A stretch of 64,000 bases of DNA, taken from assembly GCA_963774445.1 (NCBI GenBank), contig CAVZFC010000019.1, positions 434,001 to 498,000 of the forward strand, written 5' to 3'. A program made the translations under genes and the position numbers. Shown piece after piece: positions 9,593-18,720 of this stretch. Origin of the DNA: CAVUQH01 sp963774445 (GTDB lineage Bacteria > Myxococcota_A > Polyangia > Haliangiales > Haliangiaceae). Numbering within the stretch: position 1 is the stretch's first letter; each line of letters begins with the position of its first letter. The notes beneath the pieces were generated by a model, which saw only the letters and a program-made list of their open reading frames with translations, made no database searches and was not told the DNA's origin.

Positions 9593-10042
9593 TTACGTAC
9601 GTCCCCGGGTTTGGCTGGCGACGTCGTGGGCGCCGGCGGCGCGGTCGGTGTCGGTGGGCTGGAGTCGGCCGTCCGACAGGGCGCGCATCACGCTCATGCT
9701 GGTGACGATCCCTTCGAGCTGACCGGGGCCGCGGACGACCAGCGCCCGGTGGATGCCCTTGGCGACCATCAGGTCAACGGCGACCATCACCGGGTCGTCC
9801 GGGTGCACCGCCCAGACCGCGGGGGTCATGGCGTCGGCGACGGTCGAGCCCGGATGAACCTCGGCACGCATCGGGTCAACCAGGTCGCTCTTGGACAGGA
9901 CGCCCACCAGGTTGCCGTCGGGATCGCGGACCGGAGCGCCGCTGATCTCGTTCTGCGAGAAGCTCCAGATCGCCCGGTCGATCGTCTGGTCGGTGGACAG
10001 GGAAAAGACCTGACGGGTCATGACGTCGCGAACGCGCAGCAT
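9593..10042 (-). CDS. CBS-domain pair protein
   Basis: A 149-residue protein that is essentially one CBS pair (MLRVRDVMTRQVFSLSTDQT, SGAPVRDPDGNLVGVLSKSD, VADAMTPAVWAVHPDD), with a short charged C-terminal tail. Such stand-alone Bateman modules are ligand sensors. The ATG has a strong GGAGGAGG immediately upstream and also lies exactly 14 bases after the C of the -12 GC of its sigma54 promoter. It converges on hemN with a nine-base gap. Confidence 0.9.
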   Translation of the reverse strand: MLRVRDVMTRQVFSLSTDQTIDRAIWSFSQNEISGAPVRDPDGNLVGVLSKSDLVDPMRAEVHPGSTVADAMTPAVWAVHPDDPVMVAVDLMVAKGIHRALVVRGPGQLEGIVTSMSVMRALSDGRLQPTDTDRAAGAHDVASQTRGRT

Positions 10043-10054
10043 GCCTCCTCCAGT

Positions 10055-10069
10055 TGCATCCGTCGTGCC
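10055..10069 (-). promoter_or_regulatory. sigma54 promoter of the CBS gene
   Basis: Minus strand GGCACGACGGATGCA fits GGCACG-N4-TTGCA with one mismatch in the -12 box. It lies in the 28-base gap behind the DUF4010 gene. Its GC is 14 bases from the ATG at 10042, the same distance as in five other promoters of this window. Confidence 0.65.
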
Positions 10070-10070
10070 A

Positions 10071-11393
10071 CTAGAACAACAGGACGCGCAGCGCGATCGC
10101 GGCCCCGACGGCCATCGAGCCGGTGAAGACCTTCGCCACGTCGGTGCCGAATGGACGCCCGCCGGCGAACACGGCGATGCCGCCCTTGACGATGGTGTTG
10201 GAGATGACAGCGATCGCGATCGCCAGGCTGGCGATGCCGATCGTCAGGCCACCGCCGGCGGCCTGGCTGGTCGCCGCCAGAGTGATGGCGTCAACGTCGG
10301 CCAGCCCCGAGGCTGCCGCGGCGACGAGGAAACCGCTATCGCCGAGGGTCTCCTGTGCGAAGTGCGCCAGGAGCAGGACCGCGCACAGCACCACCCCCCA
10401 TTTCAGCGCCGGGACCAGGGCGAACGGGTTCTGCAGCTGCGGCGCTCCCTCGGCCTCGCCGTCGGGGGCCGTCGCGTCCATCGTCCGCCACTTCCACAGC
10501 GCGCCGCCCAGCATCACCAAGCCCATGCCGACCAGCGGCGGCGCCAGGGCCAGCGCCACCTTGCGCGACAACACCGCGGTCACCACCAGCACCCGGACGA
10601 ACATCATCGCGTTGGCCAGGAAGGTCGCCAGCTGCCCGGGCACCCGCATGCCCTCGTCGCTGCGCGCTTGCTGGGCCATCGCCGCCGTCACCGCGGTCGA
10701 GCTGGTGAGGCCGCCGAGGATGCCGGTGAGTCCGGCGCTGCGCCGCTTGCCGAACAGCCGCGTCAGCACGTAGCCGACGTAGCCGATGCCGCCGATGAGC
10801 ACGACGAACAGACCGATCTTGCGCGGAGGCAGCACGCCCCACGGGTCTTGCGGCGCCTCCGGCAACATCGGCAAGACGATGGCCAGGAGCACCAGGAGTT
10901 GCAGCGTGGCGGTGATCTCGACCCGTCGCATGCGCACCACGAAGCTGCGCACCAGCGGCTTGGACACCAGCAACAGCGTGGTCACCAGCGCCAGGCCGAC
11001 CGCAACCGGACGGTAGTCCCGCACCAGCATGCCCAACGCGAAGACCACCAGCGCGGCGACCTCGGTGGTCATCCCCATCCCCTCGGAGCGGACGGCGAAA
11101 TATTGGATGCCGACCAGCGCAGCCACCGCGGCGAATGCCACCGGGGCGATCCAGGGCCACTGCTCGCCGCCCAGCGCCGAGACCCAGCCGAGCATGCTGA
11201 TCAGGGCAAACGTGCGGGCGCCCAGAATGACCGTATGAGGCCGAGCGTCACGGGCGGCCCCGTCGCCCGTCCCGTCGGAAATATCGGCGTGCTCGCGCTC
11301 GAGGCCGACCAGCAGGCCGATGCCCACCGCGTAGGCGATCTGGACCAGAACGTCTGTTGTGAGAGCACTCACGGCCAGCCTACTTTCGCGCAT
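10071..11393 (-). CDS. MgtC/SapB-DUF4010 family membrane protein
   Basis: A 440-residue multipass membrane protein. The N-terminus has the MgtC/SapB-like motif (YAVGIGLLVGLEREH near residue 20) and the C-terminal two thirds match the DUF4010 type (GGLTSSTAVTAAMAQQAR; SGLADVDAITLAATSQA). About 12 hydrophobic segments are visible. Members are annotated as MgtC/SapB family proteins; their transport role is unproven. The start is either ATG 11393 or GTG 11372; neither has a strong ribosome site. It shares the upstream region with the divergent CBS gene at 11546. Confidence 0.85.
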   Translation of the reverse strand: MRESRLAVSALTTDVLVQIAYAVGIGLLVGLEREHADISDGTGDGAARDARPHTVILGARTFALISMLGWVSALGGEQWPWIAPVAFAAVAALVGIQYFAVRSEGMGMTTEVAALVVFALGMLVRDYRPVAVGLALVTTLLLVSKPLVRSFVVRMRRVEITATLQLLVLLAIVLPMLPEAPQDPWGVLPPRKIGLFVVLIGGIGYVGYVLTRLFGKRRSAGLTGILGGLTSSTAVTAAMAQQARSDEGMRVPGQLATFLANAMMFVRVLVVTAVLSRKVALALAPPLVGMGLVMLGGALWKWRTMDATAPDGEAEGAPQLQNPFALVPALKWGVVLCAVLLLAHFAQETLGDSGFLVAAAASGLADVDAITLAATSQAAGGGLTIGIASLAIAIAVISNTIVKGGIAVFAGGRPFGTDVAKVFTGSMAVGAAIALRVLLF

Positions 11394-11420
11394 TCTTTTC
11401 GGAACGCCGCCACGACCATG

Positions 11421-11431
11421 CGCACTTTGCG
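11421..11431. promoter_or_regulatory. variant activator dyad with 3-base spacer
   Basis: CGCACTTTGCG is the same inverted repeat (CGCA...TGCG) found at other promoters, but with a three-base instead of five-base spacer. It lies about 90 bases upstream of the sigma54 promoter at 11519-11533. It may be a weak or degenerate site. Confidence 0.3.
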
Positions 11432-11518
11432 CCGGCGGGCGCCTTTGTCGGCTCTGCAACCGTCCAGGCCGAGCCGCACGCACCCTGGCGGGACTGGCCC
11501 CTCGGGCCAAGTTGGCGC

Positions 11519-11533
11519 GGCACAGAGTTTGTA
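11519..11533 (+). promoter_or_regulatory. sigma54 promoter of the CBS gene
   Basis: GGCACAGAGTTTGTA has a good -24 element and a TTTGT -12 element with correct spacing. The position equivalent to the C of the -12 GC is 14 bases from the in-frame ATG at 11546. Confidence 0.6.
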
Positions 11534-11545
11534 TCTCCGACGCCC

Positions 11546-12043
11546 ATGGAGGACCGCGAAAGGGGAGCCATGAAGGTTGCCGACGTGATGACCAAGGAGC
11601 TGTATGCCGTCGCCCCGGATACCTCCGTGGACACCGCGGCTCGGCTCCTCTCCCAGCGACACATCACCGGTATGCCGGTGGTCGACAACGGCGGCCGCGC
11701 CATCGGCGTGGTCACCCTGGCCGACCTGGTCGATCCGGATCGGGCCCGCTCCGACGAGAACGGCTACCCGCTCTTCTACCGCATGACCGAGGGCGACGTG
11801 GCCCGGGTGGGTGACGACGTGACCTCGGACAACGGGCGGGTGGTCAACGTGATGTGTCCGTTCGTCTTGTCGATCTCGGCGGCGGCGACCATCGTCAACG
11901 CGGCCAACCGGATGGTCGGCGAGGGCGTCCACCGCCTCCTGGTGATGGACGGCGGCGAGTTGGTCGGCATCGTCACGACGACCGACCTGCTGCGCGGCTT
12001 CGCGATGATGCACCGCATCTTGGTCATCCCCGATACCGACTGA
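11546..12043 (+). CDS. CBS-domain pair protein
   Basis: A CBS pair of 157-165 residues (MKVADVMTKELYAVAPDTSV, HITGMPVVDNGGRAIGVVTL, VNVMCPFVLSISAAAT, VHRLLVMDGGELVGIVTTTD), with a 30-residue linker between the two repeats. Two starts are plausible. ATG 11546 is at the leaderless distance from the sigma54 promoter; ATG 11570 has AGGGGAG just upstream and begins directly at the CBS domain. Convergent with the next CBS gene. Ligand not predictable. Confidence 0.9.
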   Translation: MEDRERGAMKVADVMTKELYAVAPDTSVDTAARLLSQRHITGMPVVDNGGRAIGVVTLADLVDPDRARSDENGYPLFYRMTEGDVARVGDDVTSDNGRVVNVMCPFVLSISAAATIVNAANRMVGEGVHRLLVMDGGELVGIVTTTDLLRGFAMMHRILVIPDTD

Positions 12044-12071
12044 GCCCGGCGCCACCGCCTCCTCCGCCGCA

Positions 12072-12479
12072 CTACCTGCTGCGTTTCCAGATGTGCAGTA
12101 GCGCGATCAGCGCGTCGGTGGTGGTGAAGATTCCCTGGATGCCGCCCTCGCCACCCATGACGATGGCCGAGCCGATCCGCTTTGCGGCCATGTGCGCGGC
12201 GACCTCGTCGATCGGCGTCTCCGCATCGACGGTGTACGGATCCTCGATCATCGCCTCTTCCACCGCCACCCGCGAGGAGTCAACGCCGTCGAGCCCTTCG
12301 ATGACCAACAGGTCGCGCATGCTGACCTCGCCGACCAGCTTGCCCTGATCGGTCACCGGCAGGTGGTGAATCTCCAGCTCGCGCATCAACGCGTGCGCGC
12401 TGCCAATCGACGCATCGCGCTCGACGGTGCGGGGGACTCGCGTCATGTAGTGGGCGACCGATGGTCCGTGATCACGCAT
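12072..12479 (-). CDS. CBS-domain pair protein
   Basis: A 135-residue CBS pair (VAHYMTRVPRTVERDASI, IHHLPVTDQGKLVGEVSMRD, VEEAMIEDPYTVDAETPI, GSAIVMGGEGGIQGIFTTTD). Its start codon lies inside the last bases of the preceding tandem USP gene (8-base overlap), so the two are translationally coupled and share the sigma54 promoter at 13415-13429. Function as a small-molecule sensor is family-level inference. Confidence 0.9.
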   Translation of the reverse strand: MRDHGPSVAHYMTRVPRTVERDASIGSAHALMRELEIHHLPVTDQGKLVGEVSMRDLLVIEGLDGVDSSRVAVEEAMIEDPYTVDAETPIDEVAAHMAAKRIGSAIVMGGEGGIQGIFTTTDALIALLHIWKRSR

Positions 12480-13402
12480 GGCTCTTCTCCTTGGCGCTGT
12501 GGACGACGAGCACCGAGCAGGCGGCGTGCCTCACGGTGACCTCGGCGACGCTACCCAGCAGGAACCGGCGCACGCCGCGGCGGCCGTGGCTGCCCATCAC
12601 CACCAGGTCGGGGCCGTTGGCGTCGATCCACTCCTGGATGGTATGGGCCGGCGCCCCTTCCATCGACGAGTGCTCGACCACGGTGCCACCTGCGCGCAGC
12701 TCGGCGGCGAGCTTGTCGAGGTTGGCCGCCGCCGACTTGCGCAAGCTCTGCCTCACGTCAACGAACAGAATCCTCTGCGGCCTTGACCGGGGCGTAGAAG
12801 GCGCCCGCCATCGGCGGCAGCTGCCAGCAGTGGAGCAGATGGACGATGCCGCCGGCGGCCGCCAGCGTGCAGGCCACCTCGGCGGCTTCTCGCGCGCCGT
12901 CCGAGAAGTCGGTCGGCACGACAATCTTGCGGTATCCGCCGCTCGACTTCTCGCTACCTCGCGCCACCAGCACTGGACGCTCGGCCAGCCGCACCACGCG
13001 CTCGGCCACGCTGCCCAGGAGAAAGCGCTTGAACCCGGTCCGGCCATGGGTGCCGATGACGATCAGGTCGGCGCCGACCTCGCGCGCGGCGTCGATGAGG
13101 CCGGTGTCGGGGAAGCCGTCGATGACCGCTTGCGACACATCCACGCCGCTACCCGACAGCCGCTCGTGCAGCGCCTGCAGCGCGTGGCGATCCTCGTCCA
13201 GGCGATCCTTGACCACCTGGCCGTAGGCGGTGACCGTCAACGCCATCGAGTCCGGCACACCCACCGGCGTCTCGGGAATGACGCCGACGTGAACCAGCAC
13301 GAGCTCGGAGCCGACGTGCCGCGCCAGCTCGAGCGCCTGCTCGACGGCAGCGTTGGACTCGTTCGAAAAATCTACTCCGACCACGACCTTCCGGATTGCC
13401 AT
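12472..13402 (-). CDS. tandem universal stress protein (one apparent frameshift)
   Basis: Two UspA domains, about 309 residues after correction. Domain 1 (IRKVVVGVDFSNESNAAVEQ to IGTHGRTGFKRFLLGSVAER) and the start of domain 2 (YRKIVVPTDFSDGAREAAEV ... FYAPVKAAED) are in one frame; the rest (VRQSLRKSAAANLDKL to VMGSHGRRGVRRFLLGSVAE) is in another. Deleting one A from GAATC at 12768-12772 joins them as AAEDLFVDVRQSLRK and restores alignment with the USP at 6349, its closest paralogue here. I treat it as an intact gene with an assembly error. Downstream it overlaps the CBS gene. Confidence 0.85.
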
Positions 13403-13414
13403 GCCCAGAAGAGG

Positions 13415-13429
13415 AGCAACTCGCGTGCC
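13415..13429 (-). promoter_or_regulatory. sigma54 promoter of the USP-CBS operon
   Basis: Minus strand GGCACGCGAGTTGCT is a complete match to the -24/-12 consensus. Its C is 14 bases from the USP start codon; there is no Shine-Dalgarno between them, so the mRNA is probably leaderless. Confidence 0.75.
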
Positions 13430-13502
13430 GAGGCCTCTGAGGGCACGAGCGCCTTCCCCGGGGCGGATCAGCGCGGGAGCTGCGCACGGCTCACGCCGGC
13501 CA

Positions 13503-13515
13503 CGCAGTTTGTGCG
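13503..13515. promoter_or_regulatory. activator dyad CGCA-N5-TGCG
   Basis: CGCAGTTTGTGCG is a perfect copy of the dyad found at 4605-4647 and 19282-19324. It sits about 75-100 bases upstream of the sigma54 promoter at 13415-13429. Confidence 0.55.
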
Positions 13516-13566
13516 CGTGCGCCCCATGCCGGTCGCGCGATAACGCGCGCCCAAGGGCGGCTGACG

Positions 13567-16215
13567 CTACGCCCGCACGGGTGCGGCCGGTTGCAGCCGG
13601 CCGGGCCCGACCGCGCGCCGCCACCAGACCATCTTGACCAGCTCGGGCACCAGGAACAGCGGCGCCGCTACCAGGACGATCACCAGCCAGTGCCCGAGCC
13701 CGAGCGGCGCCGTGTGCAGCACTTTCTGCAGCGGTGGCAGGTAGACCGCCGCCACCTGCAATGTGACCATCGCGCCCACCGCGGCGACCAGCCACGGGTT
13801 GGACCACCACCCGATTCGCGACATCGGCGCCCGCAGTGAGCGGAAGCTGAGCACGTTGGCCTCTTCCAGGATGATGATTCCGGAGAAGGCCACGGTCTGC
13901 GCCAGGGTCACCGCCGCGGCGCCGTCGCCGGCGAGATAGGCGAAGAACAGCACCATCGTGGTGGCGCCGATGTAGGTCGCGATGACCAGCGCGGCCGCCA
14001 GGCTGCCGCCCGACAGCACCGGTGAGTCGGGGCGCCGCGGCGGCCTCGCCATGGTGCCGGCCTCGACCTTCTCCAGCCCCAGCGCGATGGCGTTGACTCC
14101 GTCGGTGACCAGGTTGATCCACAAGATCTGGATCGGCAGGAGCACCAGTGGCGCGCCGCTGAGCACGCTGGCCAAGATTGCGATCACCTCGCCCAGGTTG
14201 GACGCCACCAGGTAGCGGACGAACTTCTGGATGTTGTCGTACTGCCGCCGCCCCTCCTCGACCGCGGCCACGATCGACGAGAAGTTGTCGTCGGTGAGGA
14301 CCATGTCGGCTGCGCCGCGGGCGACGTCGGTGCCGCGCTTGCCCATGGCCACGCCGATTTCGGCGCGCTTGAGCGCCGGGGCGTCGTTGACGCCGTCGCC
14401 GGTCATCGCCACGATCTCGCCGGAAGCCTGCAGCGCCCGCACGATGCGCAGCTTGTGCTCGGGGGTGACGCGGGCAAAGGCGACCGACTCGCCCAACGCC
14501 GCGCGCAGCCGATCGTCGTCCAGCTCGTCGAGTTCCGGCCCGCTGATCGCCCGCTCGGCGTCGATGCCGACGTCGCGCGCAACCGCCAGGGCGGTCGCCG
14601 CGGCGTCGCCGGTGACCATGATGACGCGGATGCCGGCCGCGCGGGCGCGGCGAACCGCGTCGGGCACCTCAGCGCGCGCCGGATCGATCAGGCCGACCAC
14701 GCCGAGCAGCGTGAGCTCGCGCTCGACCACGTCGGGGTCACCGGTCTCGTGATCCAGCGAGCGGCGCGCCAGCGCCAGGGTGCGCAGCCCGGCCGCCGCC
14801 AGCCCGTGCTGCGCCGCGCGGGCGCGGGCGCGCGCCTCGTCGTCGAGCTCCACCTCGCGGCCGTCCTCCAATATGTGCGTGCAGCGCTCGAGCACCACCT
14901 CGGGGGCGCCCTTGACGTGGGCGATTGCGCCATCCGCGGTGCGCTCGACCACGGTCATCCGCTTGCGCCTGCCGTCGAACGGCACCTCGTCGACGGTGCC
15001 GTCGCGATCGAGATCGGCGCCGACGTCGGCGGCCAGCGCGAGCAGCGCCAGCTCGGTCGGCGCACCCCGGCGCGCGTCGCCCACGCCCAGCTGGGCGTGG
15101 TTGCACAGCGCCGCCGTCCGCGCGAGCGCCAGCAGGTCACCCGAAGGCGGCCCGTCGAGCTCCACCTCGCCACCGCCGACCCACGCGCGCACCACCGCCA
15201 TCTCGCCGGCGGTCAGGGTGCCGGTCTTGTCGGTGCAGATCACCGTGGCCGCGCCCAACGTCTCGGCCGCGGGCAGGCGGCGCACCAGCGCATGCCGCCG
15301 CGCCATCTGCCTGACGCCGAGGGCCAGGGTGATCGTCACCACCGCCGGCAGCCCTTCGGGGATCGCCGCGACCGCCAGCGACACGGCGGTGAGCAGCATC
15401 TCGTCGGCCGGCTTGCCCGCCCACCAGCCGGCGGCGCCGACCAGCACCGACACGCCGATGGCCATGGCTCCCAGACGCACGCCCAGCGCGCCCAGGCGGC
15501 GGGCCAGCGGCGTGACCTCGGCGCGCACCTCGGACGTCAGAGTGGCCACGCGCCCCAGCTCGGTCTGCATCCCGGTGGCGACGACGATGCCGTGGCCGTG
15601 GCCGACCACCGCGGTCGTGCCCATCCAGATCATGCTCGCGCGCTCGGCCAGCGGCGCGTCATCGTCAACCGGCGCGGGGTCCTTGTCCACCGACGTTGAC
15701 TCGCCGGTCAGCGACGCCTCATCGGTCTCGAGGCCGCGCTCGTCGACCAGACGCAGGTCGGCGGGGATGCGATCGCCGGCGCCCAGCGCCACCACATCGC
15801 CGGTGACCAGCTCGCGGGCATCAATCTCGCGCGCCGTCCCCGCGCGGACGACCACGGCGCGCGGCGCCAGCATGTTGCGCAGCGCGGCCAGCGCCTGCTC
15901 GGCGCGCCACTCCTGAACGAAGCCGAGGATGGCGTTGAGCACGACGATCACCAGGATGGTGATCGCGTCGCTGAGCTCGCCAACGGCGACCGACAGCGCT
16001 GCGGCCGCGACCAGGACCAGCGACAGGATGTTGACCACCTGGTGGGCGAGCAGCGACGGCCAGCCCGGGCCCGAGGTCTCGTCCAGCTGGTTGGGACCGC
16101 CGGCGAGCAGACGCCGCGCGGCCTCGTCCGGCGTCAGGCCGGTCGCCGGGTTGACGTCGAGGAGGCGCGCGACCTCGGCGGCGGTACGGGCGTGCCAGCG
16201 CTCTGCCGCGCTCAC
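13567..16215 (-). CDS. P-type cation-transporting ATPase (SERCA/PMR1-like)
   Basis: An 882-residue P2-type ATPase, probably exporting Ca2+ or a similar cation. Visible elements: cation-ATPase N-terminal region (GLTPDEAARRLLAGGPN), actuator motif (LTGESTSVDKD), the membrane helix 4 motif AAIPEGLPAVV typical of Ca2+ pumps, the phosphorylation motif CTDKTGTLT, the nucleotide-domain motif KGAPEVVLERC, and TGDGVNDAPALKRAEIGVAMG. C-terminal helices are complete. The GTG start overlaps the upstream USP stop (GTGA), so the pump is coupled to a tandem USP. This USP-pump pairing resembles ctpF next to a USP gene in the mycobacterial DosR regulon. Confidence 0.92.
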   Translation of the reverse strand: MSAAERWHARTAAEVARLLDVNPATGLTPDEAARRLLAGGPNQLDETSGPGWPSLLAHQVVNILSLVLVAAAALSVAVGELSDAITILVIVVLNAILGFVQEWRAEQALAALRNMLAPRAVVVRAGTAREIDARELVTGDVVALGAGDRIPADLRLVDERGLETDEASLTGESTSVDKDPAPVDDDAPLAERASMIWMGTTAVVGHGHGIVVATGMQTELGRVATLTSEVRAEVTPLARRLGALGVRLGAMAIGVSVLVGAAGWWAGKPADEMLLTAVSLAVAAIPEGLPAVVTITLALGVRQMARRHALVRRLPAAETLGAATVICTDKTGTLTAGEMAVVRAWVGGGEVELDGPPSGDLLALARTAALCNHAQLGVGDARRGAPTELALLALAADVGADLDRDGTVDEVPFDGRRKRMTVVERTADGAIAHVKGAPEVVLERCTHILEDGREVELDDEARARARAAQHGLAAAGLRTLALARRSLDHETGDPDVVERELTLLGVVGLIDPARAEVPDAVRRARAAGIRVIMVTGDAAATALAVARDVGIDAERAISGPELDELDDDRLRAALGESVAFARVTPEHKLRIVRALQASGEIVAMTGDGVNDAPALKRAEIGVAMGKRGTDVARGAADMVLTDDNFSSIVAAVEEGRRQYDNIQKFVRYLVASNLGEVIAILASVLSGAPLVLLPIQILWINLVTDGVNAIALGLEKVEAGTMARPPRRPDSPVLSGGSLAAALVIATYIGATTMVLFFAYLAGDGAAAVTLAQTVAFSGIIILEEANVLSFRSLRAPMSRIGWWSNPWLVAAVGAMVTLQVAAVYLPPLQKVLHTAPLGLGHWLVIVLVAAPLFLVPELVKMVWWRRAVGPGRLQPAAPVRA

Positions 16216-17168
16216 GACCAGGCCGAGCGCGCCTCCGCGGGTAGCAGCAGCACGGGCCGGCCGGCGTGGCGCAGAACCCGGTCGGCCACGGTGCCGAGCA
16301 GATGCTCGGCCATGGAGTCGCGCGCGTGAGAGCCGATCACCACCAGGTCGGCGTCAACCTCGTCGGCGCGGTCGAGCAGCGCGTCGGGCGCGTTGCCCTC
16401 GGCCAGGAAAGTGTCGACGCCGACGCCCAGCAGGTTCAGCTCGGCGGCAAACGCGCCGAGGCGCGCCGCCTCGGCAGCGCGGAGCTGCTCGATGGCGACG
16501 CGCAGCTCAGGGGGCGTTCCCGACAGCCCGCGCTCGACCGGCGCCACGAACGGCGGCGACCAGGCGTGCACCAGCTCGACAGTAGCGCCACGCGCCGCCT
16601 CCATGCCAACGGCGAACGCGGCCAGGCGCGCGACCGCCACCGACGACGCCGAGAAGTCGATGCCGACGACGGCACGGCGGAGCAGCGGCAGCGCGTCGGA
16701 GTCGGACGAGTCGGCCGGGGTGACGAGCACCGCGCAGCGCGCCGTGCGCGACACCTTCTCCGCGACGCTGCCGAGGAGAAAGCGCGCCGCGCCAGTCAGA
16801 CCGTGAGAGCCGATGATGACCAGGTCGCAGCTCTTGGCCGCATACTCGAGAATGCGCTCGGCGACGGGACCGTCGGCCAGCTCACTCACGACCTCGACGC
16901 CGGGCCCGACCGCGGCGCGTACCTGGCCTTCCAGCAGCTCGAGCTCACCTTCGGCCTGGCCCCACCGCTCCTGATACAGGGTCTCGACGATGCGCGGCGG
17001 CGCGTAGATCGGCTCGACCGCGACCACCCCGGTGTCGCGCGCGGCGACGACGTGGAGCAGGGTAATGGTCTTGCCCACCCGCTTGTCGGTCAGCGCCCGC
17101 GCCACGCGCACCGCCGCGTCCGAATAGTCGGAGAAATCCACCGGGACGAGAATCCGATTGATCGCCAT
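16212..17168 (-). CDS. tandem universal stress protein (two UspA domains)
   Basis: A 318-residue tandem USP. Domain 1: INRILVPVDFSDYSDAAVRV to IGSHGLTGAARFLLGSVAEK; domain 2: LRRAVVGIDFSASSVAVARL to VIGSHARDSMAEHLLGTVAD. The second domain has a degenerate nucleotide loop (HARDSM). It starts 14 bases after the -12 GC of a consensus sigma54 promoter and has no Shine-Dalgarno. Its stop overlaps the P-type ATPase start, forming a two-gene operon. Confidence 0.92.
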   Translation of the reverse strand: MAINRILVPVDFSDYSDAAVRVARALTDKRVGKTITLLHVVAARDTGVVAVEPIYAPPRIVETLYQERWGQAEGELELLEGQVRAAVGPGVEVVSELADGPVAERILEYAAKSCDLVIIGSHGLTGAARFLLGSVAEKVSRTARCAVLVTPADSSDSDALPLLRRAVVGIDFSASSVAVARLAAFAVGMEAARGATVELVHAWSPPFVAPVERGLSGTPPELRVAIEQLRAAEAARLGAFAAELNLLGVGVDTFLAEGNAPDALLDRADEVDADLVVIGSHARDSMAEHLLGTVADRVLRHAGRPVLLLPAEARSAWS

Positions 17169-17180
17169 GCCATCGAACGG

Positions 17181-17195
17181 TGCAAGCCATGCGCC
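17181..17195 (-). promoter_or_regulatory. sigma54 promoter of the USP-ATPase operon
   Basis: Minus strand GGCGCATGGCTTGCA fully matches GGCRC-N5-TTGCA. The C of GC is 14 bases from the ATG at 17168. Confidence 0.75.
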
Positions 17196-17247
17196 AGGCG
17201 CCATCCCGCCACAGGCGTGGCGAGATGCCCCCGGGACGCGAATGGCC

Positions 17248-17260
17248 TGCAACCTTTGCG
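17248..17260. promoter_or_regulatory. activator dyad, one mismatch
   Basis: TGCAACCTTTGCG resembles CGCA-N5-TGCG with one mismatch in the first half. It lies 55-80 bases upstream of the sigma54 promoter at 17181-17195, just behind the sigma-factor gene. Confidence 0.4.
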
Positions 17261-17278
17261 CACCCGCTGGCGCGGCGA

Positions 17279-18493
17279 TCAGTGCACTTCGGAGCGCAGC
17301 ATCCGGCGCATCTTGGAGAACGCCTCTTCCTGGATCTGGCGAATGCGCTCGCGCGACAGGCCGTACTTCTCGGCCACGCTCTGCAGGGTCCGCTCCTTGT
17401 CGTCCTCCAGTCCGAAGCGAAGGCGCAGGACGTCGGCCTCGATCGGCTTGAGCCGGGAGACCAGGTCGCGAACCAGCACGGCGGTGGTCTTGGCCTCGAG
17501 GGCGTCGAGCGGCGAGCTCTCGTCGTCCTCCGGGTCGCGGAAGATGTCCATGCGCGACCGGTCGCCGTCCTCGTCGCCCATCGGCTGGTCCAGCGACATG
17601 CGCCGCTCGGGCAGGCGACCTTCGAGAATCTCGACCTTGTGGACCGGCAGCTCGGTGGCGTCGGCGATCTCCTGCACCGTGGGCGCCCGGCCCAGGCGCG
17701 AGGACAGCTCGCGGCGCACGCGCGACACCCGCTGGCGGCTGTCGACGATGTGCACTGGCAGGCGAATGGTCCGGCTCTTTTCGGCGATGGCGCGGCCGAC
17801 GTTGTGGCGGATCCACCAGGTGGCGTAGGTCGAGAAGCGCAGCCCGCGGCGGTAGTCGTAGCGGTCGACCGCCTTCATCAGGCCCAGATTTCCCTCCTGG
17901 ATCAGGTCCTCGAACGGCATCCCGCCCAGGCGGTACTTGCGCGCGACGGTGATCACCAGACGCAGGTTGGCGTTGATGAATTCGCGGCGAACGCGCAGAG
18001 CTTCGCGGACCAGGCCCTCGATCCGGTCGCGCCAGCGGGCAAAGCCGCGGCTGGTCGGATCGAAGCCGAGCCGGGCGCGCGAGCCCGATGCCGCCCGGGC
18101 GACCGAGGCGCGCACGGCGTCCACCGCGCGGCGGTCGAGGTCCATCGCGCGCAGGCGTGCCGCGGTCTTGCGCGCCACCTTGCGCAACGATTCGGCCGAG
18201 GCCTTGGTGCGCCGCTTACGCGCGGTAGTCGCCAGCCCGCGCAGGGTGGAGAACGACCGCATCGAGTTCTCGATGAGGCTCTCGACCGTGCGCAGGACGT
18301 ACGAAACCGCCGGCGGGTAGGAGAGCAGCTCCTCCCAAACCTTGACGTCGAGAGACTCGATCTCCCGGGCGAGGCGCAGCTCGTCCTCGTGCGTCAGCAG
18401 GTCGTGGGACCCGACGTTGCGGAAATACACCTCGAGCTGGCTGCTGGGCTCGCGCGAGGGTGCGCTTCCGCGCTTTGTGGCGTCGTTCTGCAT
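17279..18493 (-). CDS. sigma-70 family RNA polymerase sigma factor (group 1/2 type)
   Basis: A 404-residue sigma factor with regions 1.2 (LEVYFRNVGSHDLLTHEDEL), 2 (INANLRLVITVARKYRLGG, FEDLIQEGNLGLMKAV, FSTYATWWIRHNVGRAIAE), 3 (RAPTVQEIADATELP) and 4 (ADVLRLRFGLEDDKERTLQS, GLSRERIRQIQEEAF). A roughly 130-residue basic insertion separates regions 1.2 and 2. It resembles RpoD/RpoS-like alternative sigma factors more than an ECF factor. The ATG of MQNDATK is preferred; the upstream extension is proline-rich and lacks sigma similarity, but the Shine-Dalgarno is weak. No regulatory site was recognised. Confidence 0.88.
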   Translation of the reverse strand: MQNDATKRGSAPSREPSSQLEVYFRNVGSHDLLTHEDELRLAREIESLDVKVWEELLSYPPAVSYVLRTVESLIENSMRSFSTLRGLATTARKRRTKASAESLRKVARKTAARLRAMDLDRRAVDAVRASVARAASGSRARLGFDPTSRGFARWRDRIEGLVREALRVRREFINANLRLVITVARKYRLGGMPFEDLIQEGNLGLMKAVDRYDYRRGLRFSTYATWWIRHNVGRAIAEKSRTIRLPVHIVDSRQRVSRVRRELSSRLGRAPTVQEIADATELPVHKVEILEGRLPERRMSLDQPMGDEDGDRSRMDIFRDPEDDESSPLDALEAKTTAVLVRDLVSRLKPIEADVLRLRFGLEDDKERTLQSVAEKYGLSRERIRQIQEEAFSKMRRMLRSEVH

Positions 18494-18720
18494 GATCGTC
18501 TGGGAAAAGGGGCAACATGGGTCCCTCGTCGGCCGGCCCTGCGGGGCGGACGTTCCGCTCTCGCGCGCGTAGGAAGCGCGCTCGGTAGGTCCCGGCGGCG
18601 GGGGCGGCTCGGGGGAGAGCCGCGCCACGTCGGAACGTAAGATGATGCCAAACCAGACGTCCGGCAAACAAAAATTTCACCGGGTGTCCTACCTGCCCGA
18701 ACGGACAGGCGGCCCTGTCG

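Noticed and set aside
9584..9610. Hairpin GGGGA...TCCCC between hemN and the convergent CBS gene as a terminator
   Set aside because: The stem is only five base pairs with a long loop and no T tract.
11460..11500. Possible sigma54 promoter for the DUF4010 gene (GG...TTGC on the minus strand)
   Set aside because: The distance between GG and GC is one base too long, and sigma54 tolerates almost no change in spacing.
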